DNA of 64,000 bases from assembly GCA_033782935.1 (NCBI GenBank), contig JAWQEG010000470.1:2542001-2606000 (forward strand). Reading direction: 5' to 3'. The notes beneath the pieces were generated by a model. That model had not been told where the DNA came from. It did no database searches and saw only the letters and a list, made by a program, of their open reading frames with translations. This document shows, in pieces, positions 1 to 11,320 of this stretch. Positions within the stretch are counted from its first letter, which is position 1; every line of letters starts with the position of its first letter. Made by a program: the position numbers and the translations under genes. Source of the stretch: Petrolisthes cinctipes. Its lineage: Eukaryota; Arthropoda; Malacostraca; Decapoda; Porcellanidae.

Positions 1-293
1 TCAATATTTTTGGGTCCCAGAAGCGATCTGTACATGCCTACTCAGTGCTGGAATGTTTTCAAAATATAGGCTCAAAACATGCTAAAAATCGATATCTTAG
101 GTGTCCAAAGTCGATATGTGCATCCATCTTCAGTACCCGTTTATATCTCAAATTCAGGCTCAAAACACCCGAAAATTCGATATTTTTGGGTCCCAGAAGC
201 GATCTGTGCATGGCTACTCAGTGCTAGAATGTTTTCACAATATAGGCTCAAAACATGCTAAAAATAGATATTTTAGGTGCCTAAAGTAGATAT

Positions 294-1172
294 GTGCATG
301 CATCTTCTGTACCCGTTTATATCTCAAATTCAGGCTCAAAACACCCGAAAATTCAAAATGTTCCGTTCCCTGAAGCGATCTGTACATGCCTACTCAGTGC
401 TGGAATGTTTTCAAAATATAGGCCCAAAACATTAAAAAATCGATATTTTAAGTGTCTAAATTCGATATGTTCATGCATCTTCTGTACCCGTTTATATCTC
501 AAATTCAGGCTCAAAACACCCGAAAATTCGATATTTTTGGGTCCCAGAAGCGATCTGTACATGCCTACTCCCTGTTAGAGTATTTTCAAAATACAGGCCC
601 AAAACATGCTGAAAATCGATATTTTAGGTGCACAAAGTCGATATGTGTATGCATCTTCTGTATCCGTTTATATCCCAAATTGATGCTCAAAACACCCGAA
701 AATTCGATATTTTTGGGTCCCAGAAGCGATCTGTACATGCCTACTTAGTGCTAGAATAATTTCACAATATAGGCCCAAAACGTGCTAAAAATTGATATTT
801 TGGGTGCCCAAAGTCGATATGTGCATGCATATTCTGTACCCGTTTACTTCCCAAATTCAGGTTTAAAACACTCGAAAATTCGATATTTTTGGGTCCCAGA
901 AGCGATCTGTACATGCCTACTCCTTGCTAGAATGTTTTCAAGATACAGACCCAAAACATGTTCAAAATCGATATTTCAGGTGCAAAAAGTCGATATGTGC
1001 ATCCATCTTCAGTACCCGTTTATATCTCAAACTCAGGCTCAAAAAACCCGAAAATTCGATATTTTTGGGTCCCAGAAGCGATCTGTGCATGCCTACTCAG
1101 TGCTAGAATGTTTTCAAAATATAGGCTCAAAACATGCTAAAAATAGATATTTTAGGTGCCTAAAGTAGATAT
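294..1172 (+). repeat. 5-monomer HOR, 879 bp, copy 1
   Basis: Five monomers (four of 176 bp and one of 175 bp) repeated as a unit. The 175-bp monomer carries AACATTAAAAAATCG in place of AACATGCTAAAAATCG. Another monomer has the unusual CCGTTCCCTGAAGC in place of GGGTCCCAGAAGC. The copy differs from copy 2 at only a few positions, such as AAATGTTCC versus AAATTTTCC near 358 and GAATAATTTC versus GAATATTTTC near 753. Confidence 0.93.
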
Positions 1173-2051
1173 GTGCATGCATCTTCTGTACCCGTTTATA
1201 TCTCAAATTCAGGCTCAAAACACCCGAAAATTCAAAATTTTCCGTTCCCTGAAGCGATCTGTACATGCCTACTCAGTGCTGGAATGTTTTCAAAATATAG
1301 GCCCAAAACATTAAAAAATCGATATTTTAAGTGTCTAAATTCGATATGTTCATGCATCTTCTGTACCCGTTTATATCTCAAATTCAGGCTCAAAACACCC
1401 GAAAATTCGATATTTTTGGGTCCCAGAAGCGATCTGTACATGCCTACTCCCTGTTAGAGTATTTTCAAAATACAGGCCCAAAACATGCTGAAAATCGATA
1501 TTTTAGGTGCACAAAGTCGATATGTGTATGCATCTTCTGTATCCGTTTATATCCCAAATTGATGCTCAAAACACCCGAAAATTCGATATTTTTGGGTCCC
1601 AGAAGCGATCTGTACATGCCTACTTAGTGCTAGAATATTTTCACAATATAGGCCCAAAACGTGCTAAAAATCGATATTTTGGGTGCCCAAAGTCGATATG
1701 TGCATGCATATTCTGTACCCGTTTACTTCCCAAATTCAGGTTTAAAACACTCGAAAATTCGATATTTTTGGGTCCCAGAAGCGATCTGTACATGCCTACT
1801 CCTTGCTAGAATGTTTTCAAGATACAGACCCAAAACATGTTCAAAATCGATATTTCAGGTGCAAAAAGTCGATATGTGCATCCATCTTCAGTACCCGTTT
1901 ATATCTCAAACTCAGGCTCAAAAAACCCGAAAATTCGATATTTTTGGGTCCCAGAAGCGATCTGTGCATGCCTACTCAGTGCTAGAATGTTTTCAAAATA
2001 TAGGCTCAAAACATGCTAAAAATAGATATTTTAGGTGCCTAAAGTAGATAT
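1173..2051 (+). repeat. 5-monomer HOR, 879 bp, copy 2
   Basis: Tandem copy of 294-1172. It matches copy 3 with no difference I noticed until about 2600, so the 2/3 duplication looks younger than the 1/2 duplication. Confidence 0.93.
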
Positions 2052-2740
2052 GTGCATGCATCTTCTGTACCCGTTTATATCTCAAATTCAGGCTCAAAAC
2101 ACCCGAAAATTCAAAATTTTCCGTTCCCTGAAGCGATCTGTACATGCCTACTCAGTGCTGGAATGTTTTCAAAATATAGGCCCAAAACATTAAAAAATCG
2201 ATATTTTAAGTGTCTAAATTCGATATGTTCATGCATCTTCTGTACCCGTTTATATCTCAAATTCAGGCTCAAAACACCCGAAAATTCGATATTTTTGGGT
2301 CCCAGAAGCGATCTGTACATGCCTACTCCCTGTTAGAGTATTTTCAAAATACAGGCCCAAAACATGCTGAAAATCGATATTTTAGGTGCACAAAGTCGAT
2401 ATGTGTATGCATCTTCTGTATCCGTTTATATCCCAAATTGATGCTCAAAACACCCGAAAATTCGATATTTTTGGGTCCCAGAAGCGATCTGTACATGCCT
2501 ACTTAGTGCTAGAATATTTTCACAATATAGGCCCAAAACGTGCTAAAAATCGATATTTTGGGTGCCCAAAGTCGATATGTGCATGCATATTCTGTACCCG
2601 TTTACATCCCAAATTCAGGTTTAAAACACTCGAAAATTCGATATTTTTGGGTCCCAGAAGAGATCTGTACATGCCTACTCCTTGCTAGAATGTTTTCAAG
2701 ATACAGACCCAAAACATGTTCAAAATCGATATTTTAGGTG
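2052..2740 (+). repeat. 5-monomer HOR, 879 bp, copy 3 (partial)
   Basis: Near-identical to copy 2 for almost four monomers. Identity then falls (TTTACATCCC near 2603, AAAAAGGCGATATG near 2743, ACACTCGTAAATTC near 2803) and the fifth monomer belongs to another lineage. This is the right-hand edge of the 879-bp regime. Confidence 0.85.
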
Positions 2741-4395
2741 CAAAAAGGCGATATGTGCATGCATCTTCAGTACCCGTTTATATCTCAAATTCAGGCTCAA
2801 AACACTCGTAAATTCAATATTTTTGGGTCCCAGAAGCGATCTGTACATGCCTACTCAGTGCTGGAATATTTTCAAAATATTGGCATAAAACATGCTAAAA
2901 ATCGATATTTTAGGTGTCCAAAGTCGATATGTGCAAGCATCTTCTGTACACGTTTACATCCCAAATTAAGGTTTAAAACACTCTAAAAATCGATATTTTT
3001 CGGTTCCAGAAGCGATCTGTACATGCCTACTCAGTGCTAGAATATTTTCAAAATGTAGGCCCAAAACATGCTCAAAATCAATATTTTGGGTGCCCAAAGT
3101 CGATATGTGCATGCATCTTCTGTACCCGTTTATATCTCAAAATCAGGCTAAAAACACCCGAAAATTCGATATTTTTGGGTCCCACAAGCGATCTGTCCAT
3201 GCCTACTCAGTGCTGGAATATTTTCAAAATATAGGCTCAAAACATGCTAAAAATAGATATTTTAAGTGTCTAAAGTCGATATGTGCATGCATCTAAAGTA
3301 CCCGTTTATATCCCAAATTCAGGCTCAAAACACCCGAAAATCAATATTTTGGGGTCCCAGAAGCGATCTGTACATGCCTACTCAGTGCTAGAATGTTTTC
3401 AAAATATAGGCTCAAAACATGCTACAAATCGATATTTTAGGTGTCGAAAGTCGATATGTGCATGCATTTTCTGTACCCGTTTATATCTCAAATTCAGGCT
3501 CAAAACACCCGAAAATTCAAAACTTTCCGTTCCCTGAAGAGATCTGTACATGCCTACTCAGTGCTGGAATATTTTCTAAATATAGGCCCAAAACGTGTTA
3601 AAAATCGATATTTTGGGTGCCCAAAGTCGATATGTGCATTCATCTTTTGTACCTGTTTATATCTCAAATTTAGGCTCAAAACACCCGAAAAATCGATATT
3701 TTTGGGTCCCAGAAGCGATCTGTACACGCCTACTCCTTGCTAGAATGTATTCAAGATACAGACCCAAAACATGCTCAAAATCGATATTTTAGGTGCAAGA
3801 AGTCGATATGTGCATGATTCTTCAGTACCCGTTTATATCCCAAATTCAGGCTCAAAACACCCAAAAATTCAATATTTTTCGTTCCCAGAAGCGATCTGTA
3901 CATGCCTACTTAGTGCTGGAATGTTTTCAAAATATAGGCTCAAAACATGATAATAATCGATATTTTTAGTGTCTAAAGTCGATATGTTCATGCATCTTCT
4001 GTACCCGTTTATATCACAAATTCAGGCTCAAAACCCCCGAAAATTCTATATTTTTGGGTCCCAGAAGCGATCTGTACATGCCTACTTAGTGCTATAATAT
4101 TTTCAAAATATAGGCCCAAAACGTGCTAAAAATCGATATTTTGGGTGCGCAAAGTCGATATGTGCATGCATCTTCTGTACCCGTTTATATCTCAAATTCA
4201 GGCTCAAAATACCCAAAAATTCGATATTTTTTGGTCCCAGAAGCGATCTGTACATGCCTACTTAGTGCTATAATATTTTCACAATATAGGCCCAAAACGC
4301 GCTAAAAATCGATATTTTGGGTGCCCAAAGTCGATATGTGCATGCATCTTCAGTACCCATTTATATCTCAAATTCAGGTTCAAACACCCGAAAAT

Positions 4396-5345
4396 TCAAT
4401 ATTTTTGGGTCCCAGAAGCGATCTGTACATGCCTACTCAGTGCTGGAATGTTTTCAAAATATAGGCTCAAAACATGCTAAAAATCGATATCTTAGGTGTC
4501 CAAAGTCGATATGTGCATCCATCTTCAGTACCCGTTTATATCTCAAATTCAGGCTCAAAACACCCGAAAATTCGATATTTTTGGGTCCCAGAAGCGATCT
4601 GTGCATGGCTACTCAGTGCTAGAATGTTTTCACAATATAGGCTCAAAACATGCTAAAAATAGATATTTTAGGTGCCTAAAGTAGATATGTGCATGCATCT
4701 TCTGTACCCGTTTATATCTCAAATTCAGGCTCAAAACACCCGAAAATTCAAAATGTTCCGTTCCCTGAAGCGATCTGTACATGCCTACTCAGTGCTGGAA
4801 TGTTTTCAAAATATAGGCCCAAAACATTAAAAAATCGATATTTTAAGTGTCTAAATTCGATATGTTCATGCATCTTCTGTACCCGTTTATATCTCAAATT
4901 CAGGCTCAAAACACCCGAAAATTCGATATTTTTGGGTCCCAGAAGCGATCTGTACATGCCTACTCCCTGTTAGAGTATTTTCAAAATACAGGCCAAAAAC
5001 ATGCTGAAAATCAATATTTTAGGTGCACAAAGTCGATATGTGTATGCATCTTCTGTATCCGTTTATATCCCAAATTGATGCTCAAAACACCCGAAAATTC
5101 GATATTTTTGGGTCCCAGAAGCGATCTGTACATGCCTACTTAGTGCTAGAATAATTTCACAATATAGGCCCAAAACGTGCTAAAAATTGATATTTTGGGT
5201 GCCCAAAGTCGATATGTGCATGCATATTCTGTACCCGTTTACTTCCCAAATTCAGGTTTAAAACACTCGAAAATTCGATATTTTTGGGTCCCAGAAGCGA
5301 TCTGTACATGCCTACTCCTTGCTAGAATGTTTTCAAGATACAGAC
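4396..5345 (+). repeat. Displaced copy of 1-950 (offset 4395 bp)
   Basis: Matches the start of the window at an offset of 4395 bp, which is exactly 5 x 879. It shares private variants such as GATATCTTAGG, GCATGGCTAC and GAATAATTTC. It carries a single 879-type unit instead of three, then continues into sequence that matches about 2709 onward. Confidence 0.9.
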
Positions 5346-6190
5346 CCAAAACATGTTCAAAATCGATATTTTAGGTGCAAAAAGGCGATATGTGCATGCA
5401 TCTTCAGTACCCGTTTATATCTCAAATTCAGGCTCAAAACACTCGTAAATTCAATATTTTTGGGTCCCAGAAGCGATCTGTACATGCCTACTCAGTGCTG
5501 GAATATTTGCAAAATATTGGCACAAAACATGCTAAAAATCGATATTTTAGGTGTCCAAAGTCGATATGTGCAAGCATCTTCTGTACACGTTTACATCCCA
5601 AATTAAAGTTTAAAACACTCTAAAAATCGATATTTTTCGGTTCCAGAAGCGATCTGTACATGCCTACTCAGTGCTAGAATATTTTCAAAATGTAGGCCCA
5701 AAACATGCTCAAAATCAATATTTTGGGTGCCCAAAGTCGATATGTACATGCATCTTCTGTACCCGTTTATATCTCAAAATCAGGCTAAAAACACCCTAAA
5801 ATTCGATATTTTTGGGTCCCACAAGCGATCTGTCCATGCCTACTCAGTGCTGGAATATTTTCAAAATATAGGCTCAAAACATGCTAAAAATCGATATTTT
5901 AAGTGTCTAAAGTCGATATGTGTATGCATCTAAAATACCCGTTTATATCCCAAATTCAGGCTCAAAACACCCGAAAATCAATATTTTGGGGTCCCAGAAG
6001 CGATCTGTACATGCCTACTCAGTGCTAGAATGTTTTCAAAATATAGGCTCAAAACATGCTACAAATCGATATTTTAGGTGTCCAAAGTCGATATGTGCAT
6101 GCATTTTCTGTACCCGTTTATATCTCAAATTCAGGCTCAAAACACCCGAAAATTCAAAACTTTCCGTTCCCTGAAGCGATCTGTACATGC
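5346..6190 (+). repeat. Displaced copy of 2709-3553 (offset 2637 bp)
   Basis: Continues the copy at 4396-5345 but with the offset reduced from 4395 to 2637 bp. The difference, 1758 bp, is exactly two 879-bp units. Shared private variants include AAAAAGGCGATATG, GTGCAAGCATC, a short 3-base variation in the GCATCTAAA monomer, and AAACTTTCCGTTCC. Confidence 0.88.
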
Positions 6191-6366
6191 CTACTCAGTG
6201 CTGGAATGTTTTCAAAATATAGGCCCAAAACATTAAAAAATCGATATTTTAAGTGTCTAAAGTCGATATGTGTATGCATCTTCTGTACCCGTTTATATTT
6301 AAAATTCAGGCTCAAATCACCCGAAAATTCGATATTTTTGGGTCCCAGAAGCGATCTGAACATGCC
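6191..6366 (+). repeat. Extra ~175-bp monomer relative to 3553/3554
   Basis: One monomer with the AACATTAAAAAATCG deletion form lies here and has no counterpart in the copy at 2709-4345. The offset between the two copies rises from 2637 to 2812 bp across it. It is a single-monomer gain or loss. Confidence 0.8.
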
Positions 6367-7157
6367 TACTTAGTGCTAGAATATTTTCTAAATATAGGCC
6401 CAAAACGTGTTAAAAATCGATATTTTGGGTGCCCAAAGTCGATATGTGCATTCATCTTTTGTACCTGTTTATATCTCAAATTTAGGCTCAAAACACCCGA
6501 AAAATCGATATTTTTGGGTCCCAGAAGCGATCTGTACACGCCTACTCCTTGCTAGAATGTATTCAAGATACAGACCCAAAACACGCTCAAAATCGATATT
6601 TTAGGTGCAAGAAGTCGATATGTGCATGATTCTTCAGTACCCGTTTATATCTCAAATTCAGGCTCAAAACACCCAAAAATTCAATATTTTTCGTTCCCAG
6701 AAGCGATCTGTACATGCCTACTTAGTGCTGGAATGTTTTCAAAATATAGGCTCAAAACATGATAATAATCGATATTTTTAGTGTCTAAAGTCGATATGTT
6801 CATGCATCTTCTGTACCCGTTTATATCACAAATTCAGGCTCAAAACCCCCGAAAATTCGATATTTTTGGGTCCCAGAAGCGATCTGTACATGCCTACTTA
6901 GTGCTATAATATTTTCAAAATATAGGCCCAAAACGTGCTAAAAATCGATATTTTGGGTGCGCAAAGTCGATATGTGCATGCATCTTCTGTATCCGTTTAT
7001 ATCCCAAATTCAGGCTCAAAATACCCAAAAATTCGATATTTTTTGGTCCCAGAAGCGATCTGTACATGCCTACTTAGTGCTATAATATTTTCACAATATA
7101 GGCCCAAAACGCGCTAAAAATCGATATTTTGGGTGCCCAAAGTCGATATGTGCATGC
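6367..7157 (+). repeat. Displaced copy of 3555-4345 (offset 2812 bp)
   Basis: Matches upstream sequence at a constant offset of 2812 bp. Shared private variants include CATGATAATAATCG, GAATGTATTCAAGATAC and a TTTTTTGGTCCC monomer. The match ends near 4345/7157, where the upstream copy has CTTCAGTACCC and this one CTTCTGTACCC. Confidence 0.85.
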
Positions 7158-7169
7158 ATCTTCTGTACC

Positions 7170-7830
7170 CGTTTACATCACAAATTCGGGTTTAAAACAC
7201 TCGAAAATTCGATATTTTTGAGTCCCAGAAGCGATCTGTACATGCCTACTCCTTGCTAGAATGTTTTCAAGATACAGACCCAAAACATGTTCAAAATCGA
7301 TATTTTAGGTGCTAAAAGGCAATATGTGCATGCATCTTCAGTACCCGTTTATATCTCAAATTCAGGCTCAAAACACTCGTAAATTCAATATTTTTGGGTC
7401 CCAGAAGCGATCTGTACATGCCTACTCTGTGCTAGAATATTTTCAACATATTGGCAGAAAACATGCTAAAAATCGATATTTTAGTTGTCCAAAGTCGATA
7501 TGTGCAAGCATCTTCTGTACACGTTTACATCCCAAATTAAGGTTTAAAACACTCTAAAAATCGATATTTTTGGGTTCCAGAAGCGATCTGTACATGCCTA
7601 CTCAGTGCTAGAATATTTTCAAAATGTAGGCCCAAAACATGCTCAAAGTCGATATTTTGGGTTCCCAAAGTCGATATGTGATTGCATCTTCTGTACCCGT
7701 TTATATCTCAAAATCAGGCTCAAAACCCCCGAAAATTCGATATTTTTGGGTCCCAGAAGCGATCTGTCCATGCCTACTCAGTGCTGGAATATTTTCAAAA
7801 TATAGGCTCAAAACATGCTAAAAATCGATA
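7170..7830 (+). repeat. Third copy of the 2599-3259 segment
   Basis: About four monomers that match 5236-5896 at 1934 bp and 2599-3259 at 4571 bp. Shared features are the CTTGCTAGAATGTTTTC monomer, the CACTCGTAAATTC monomer, the GTGCAAGCATC monomer and the TTTTCAAAATGTAGG monomer, in the same order. It carries its own changes (GGCAATATG near 7318, TATTTTCAACATATTGG near 7437). Confidence 0.8.
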
Positions 7831-8516
7831 TTTTATGTGTCCAAAGTCGATATGTGCATGGATCTTCTGTACCCGTTTATATCTCAAATTCAGGCTCAAA
7901 ACACCCGAAAATTCAAATCTTTCCGTTCCCTGAAGCGATCTGTACATGCCTACTCAGTTCTGGAATGTTTTCAAAACATAGGCCCAAAACATTAAAAAAT
8001 CGATATTTTAAGTGTCTAAAGTCGATATGTTCATGCATCTTCTGTACCCGTTTATATTTAAAATTCAGTCTCAAAACTCCCGAAAATTCGATATTTTTGG
8101 GTCCCAGAAGCGATCTGTACATGCCTACTCCCTGTTAGAGTATTTTCAAAATACAGGCCCAAAACATGCTGAAAATCGATATTTTAGGTGCACAAAGTCG
8201 ATATGTGTATGCATCTTCTGTATCCGTTTATATCCCAAATTCAGGCTCAAAACCCCCGAAAATTCGATATTTTTGGGTCCCAGAAGCGATCTGTCCATGC
8301 CTACTCAGTGCTGGAATATTTTCAAAATATAGGCTTAAAACATGCTAAAAATCGATATTTTAAGTGTCTAAAGTCGATATGTGCATGCATCTAAAGTACC
8401 CGTTTATATCCCAAATTCAGGCTCAAAACACACGAAAATCAATATTTTGGGGTCCCAGAAGCGATCTGTGCATGCCTACTCAGTGCTAGAATGTTTTCAA
8501 AATATAGGCTCAAAAC
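7815..8516 (+). repeat. 4-monomer HOR, 702 bp, copy 1
   Basis: Four monomers, two of them the short 175-bp type, followed directly by a second copy. The order is a CCGTTCCCTGAAGC monomer, the AACATTAAAAAATCG monomer, a CCCTGTTAGAGTATTTTC monomer and a GCATCTAAAGTACCC monomer. Confidence 0.83.
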
Positions 8517-9060
8517 ATGCTAAAAATCGATATTTTAGGTGTCCAAAGTCGATATGTGCATAGATCTTCTGTACCCGTTTATATCTCAAATTCAGGCTTA
8601 AAACACCCGAAAATTCAAAACTTTCCGTTCCCTAAAGCGATCTGTACATGCCTACTCGGTGCTGGAATGTTTTCAAAATATAGGCCCAAAACATTAAAAA
8701 ATCGATATTTTAAGTGTCTAAAGTCGATATGTTCATGCATCTTCTGTACCTGTTTATATTTAAAATTCAGGCTCAAAACACCCGAAAATTCGATATTTTT
8801 GGGTCCCAGAAGCGATCTGTACATGCCTACTCCCTGTTAGAGTATTTTCAAAATACAGGCCCAAAACATGCTGAAAATCGATATTTTAGGTGCACAAAGT
8901 CGATATGTGTATGCATCTTCTGTATCCGTTTATATCCCAAATTCAGGCTCAAATCACCCGAAAATTCGATATTTTTGGGTCCCAGAAGCGATCTGTACAT
9001 GCCTACTTTATGCTAGAATATTTTCTAAATATAGGCTCAAAACATGCTAAAAATCGATAT
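8517..9060 (+). repeat. 4-monomer HOR, 702 bp, copy 2 (partial)
   Basis: Repeats 7815-8358 at an offset of 702 bp. Identity is high to about 8947 and lower beyond, where a TTTATGCTAGAATATTTTC monomer replaces the expected one. Confidence 0.8.
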
Positions 9061-10074
9061 TTTAAGTGTCTTAAGTCGATATGTTGATGCATCTTCTGTA
9101 CCCGTTTATTTCTCAAATTCAGCCTCAAAACACCCGAAAATTCGATATTTTTGGGTCCCAGAAGCGATGTGTACATGCCTACTCCTTGCTGGAATGTTTT
9201 CAAGATACAGACCCAAAACATGCTCAAAATCGATATTTTAGGTGTTTAAAGTCGATATGTGCATGCATCTTCTCTACTCGTTTATATCTCAAATTCAGGC
9301 TCAAAACACCCGTAAATTCGATATTTTTGGGTCCCAGAAGCGATCTGTACATGCCTACTCTGTGTTAGAGTATTTTCAAAATACAGGCCCAAAACATGCT
9401 GAAAATCGATATTTTAGGTGCCCAAAGTCAATATATGTATGCATCATCTGTACCCGTTTATATCTCAAATTCAGGCTCAAAACCCCCGAAAATTCGATAT
9501 TTTTTGTTCCAGAAGCAATCTGTACATACCTACTCAGTGCTAGAATATTTTCAAAATATAGGCCCAGAACATGCTAAAAGTCGATATTTTGGGTGCCAAA
9601 AGTCGATATGTGCATGCATCTTCTGTACCCGTTTATATCTTAAATTCAGGCTCAAAACACTCTAAAATTCGATAATTTTGGGTACCAGAAGCGACCTGTA
9701 CATGCCTACTCCGTGTTAGAGTATTTACAAAATACAGGCTCAAAACATGCTAAAAATAGATATTTTAGGTGCAAAAAGTCGATATGTGTATTCATCTTCT
9801 GTACCCGTTTATATCCCAAATTCAGGCTCAAAACACCCGAAAATTCGATATTTTTGGGTCCCAGAAGCGATCTATAAATGCCTACTCAGTGCTAGAATAT
9901 TTTCATGATATACGCCCATAACATGCTAGAAATCGATATTTTAGGTGCCCAAAGTCGATATGTGCATGCATCTTCTGTACCCGTTTATATCCCAAATTCA
10001 GGCTCAAAACATCAGAAAATTCGATATTTTTTGGTCCCAGAAGCGATCTGTACATGCCTACTCAGTGTTAGAAT
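9020..10074 (+). repeat. 6-monomer HOR, 1055 bp, copy 1
   Basis: Six monomers that recur at an offset of 1055 bp, seen at 9044/10099, 9242/10297 and 9396/10451. Characteristic variants are GAAGCGATGTG/GAATTGATGTG, GTCAATATATGTATGC/GTCTATATATGTATGC, and GATAATTTTGGG at 9672 and 10727. Confidence 0.82.
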
Positions 10075-10745
10075 GTTTTCAAAATATAGGCTCAAAACAT
10101 GCTAAAAATCGATATTTTAGGTGTCCAAAGTCGATATGTGCATGCATCTTCTGTACCCGTTTATATCTCAAATTCATGCTCAAAACACCCGAAAATTCGA
10201 TATTTTTGGGTCCCAGAATTGATGTGTACATGCCTACTCCTTGCTGGAATGTTTTCAAGATACAGACCCAAAACATGCTTAAAATCGATATTTTAGGTGT
10301 CTAAAGTCGATATGTGCATGCATCTTCTGTACTCGTTTATATTTCAAATTCAGGCTCAAAACACCCGAAAATTCGATATTTTTGGGTCCCAAAAGCGATC
10401 TGTACATGCCTACTCTGTGTTAGAGTATTTTCAAAATACAGGCCCAAAACATGCTGAAAATCGATATTTTAGGAGCCCAAAGTCTATATATGTATGCATC
10501 TTCTGTTCCCGTTTATATCTCAAATTCGGGCTCAAAACCCCCGAAAATTCGATATTTTTGGGTTCCAGAAGCAATCTGTACATACCTACTCAGTGCTAGA
10601 ATATTTTCAAAATATAGGCCCAGAACATGCTAAAAATCGATATTTTGGGTGCCAAAAGTCGATATGTGCATGCATCTTCTGTACCCGTTTATATCTTAAA
10701 TTCAGGCTCAAAACACTCTAAAATTCGATAATTTTGGGTTCCAGA
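10075..10745 (+). repeat. 6-monomer HOR, 1055 bp, copy 2 (partial)
   Basis: About four monomers repeat 9020-9690. The copies part where 9690 reads GACCTGTACATG and 10745 reads AGTCTGCACATG. The second copy has a few more changes than most neighbouring duplications, so it is probably older. Confidence 0.8.
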
Positions 10746-11305
10746 AGCAGTCTGCACATGCCTTCTCAGTGCTAGAATATTTTCAAGATGTAGGTTCAAA
10801 ACATACTCAAAATCGATATTTTGTGTGCCCAAAGTCGATATTTGCATGCTTCTTCTGTACCCGTTTATATCTCAAATTCAGGCTCAAAACTCCCGAAAAT
10901 TCTATATTTTTGGGTCCCAGAAGCGATCTGTACATGCTTACTCCGTGTTAGAGTATTTTCAATATACAGGCCCAAAACATGCTGAAAATCGATATTTTAG
11001 GTGCCCAAAGTCGATATGTGCATGCATCTTCTGTACCCGTTTATTTCCCAAATTCAGGCTCAAAATACCCGAAAATTCGATATTTTTGTGTAACAGAAGC
11101 GATCTGTACATACCTACTCCGTGATAGAGTATTTTCAAAATACAGGCCCAAAACATGCTTAAAAATCGATATTTTGGGTGCCCAAAGTCGATATGTGAAT
11201 GCATCTTCTGTACCCGTTTACATCCCAAATTCAGGTTTAAAACACTCTAAAATTCGATATTTTTGGGTTCCAGAAGCGATCTGTACATGCCTACTCAGTG
11301 CTAGA

Positions 11306-11320
11306 ATATTTTCAAAATAT
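11306..11320. other. A/T dyad ATATTTT-C-AAAATAT at the half-B end (exemplar, subfamily B1)
   Basis: Perfect 7-bp inverted repeat around one C at the right end of half B. Subfamily B2 has GTATTTT-C-AAAATAC at the same place (for example 16398-16412), so the outer pair is A-T in one subfamily and G-C in the other and the dyad is kept. It may be a protein-binding dyad or simply a low-complexity palindrome. Confidence 0.55.

Noticed and set aside
353..562. Antisense frames of about 69 codons repeated at 1232, 2111, 4748, 6154 and others
   Set aside because: They are the reverse reading of the same CCGTTCCC/AACATT monomers and follow their duplication pattern.
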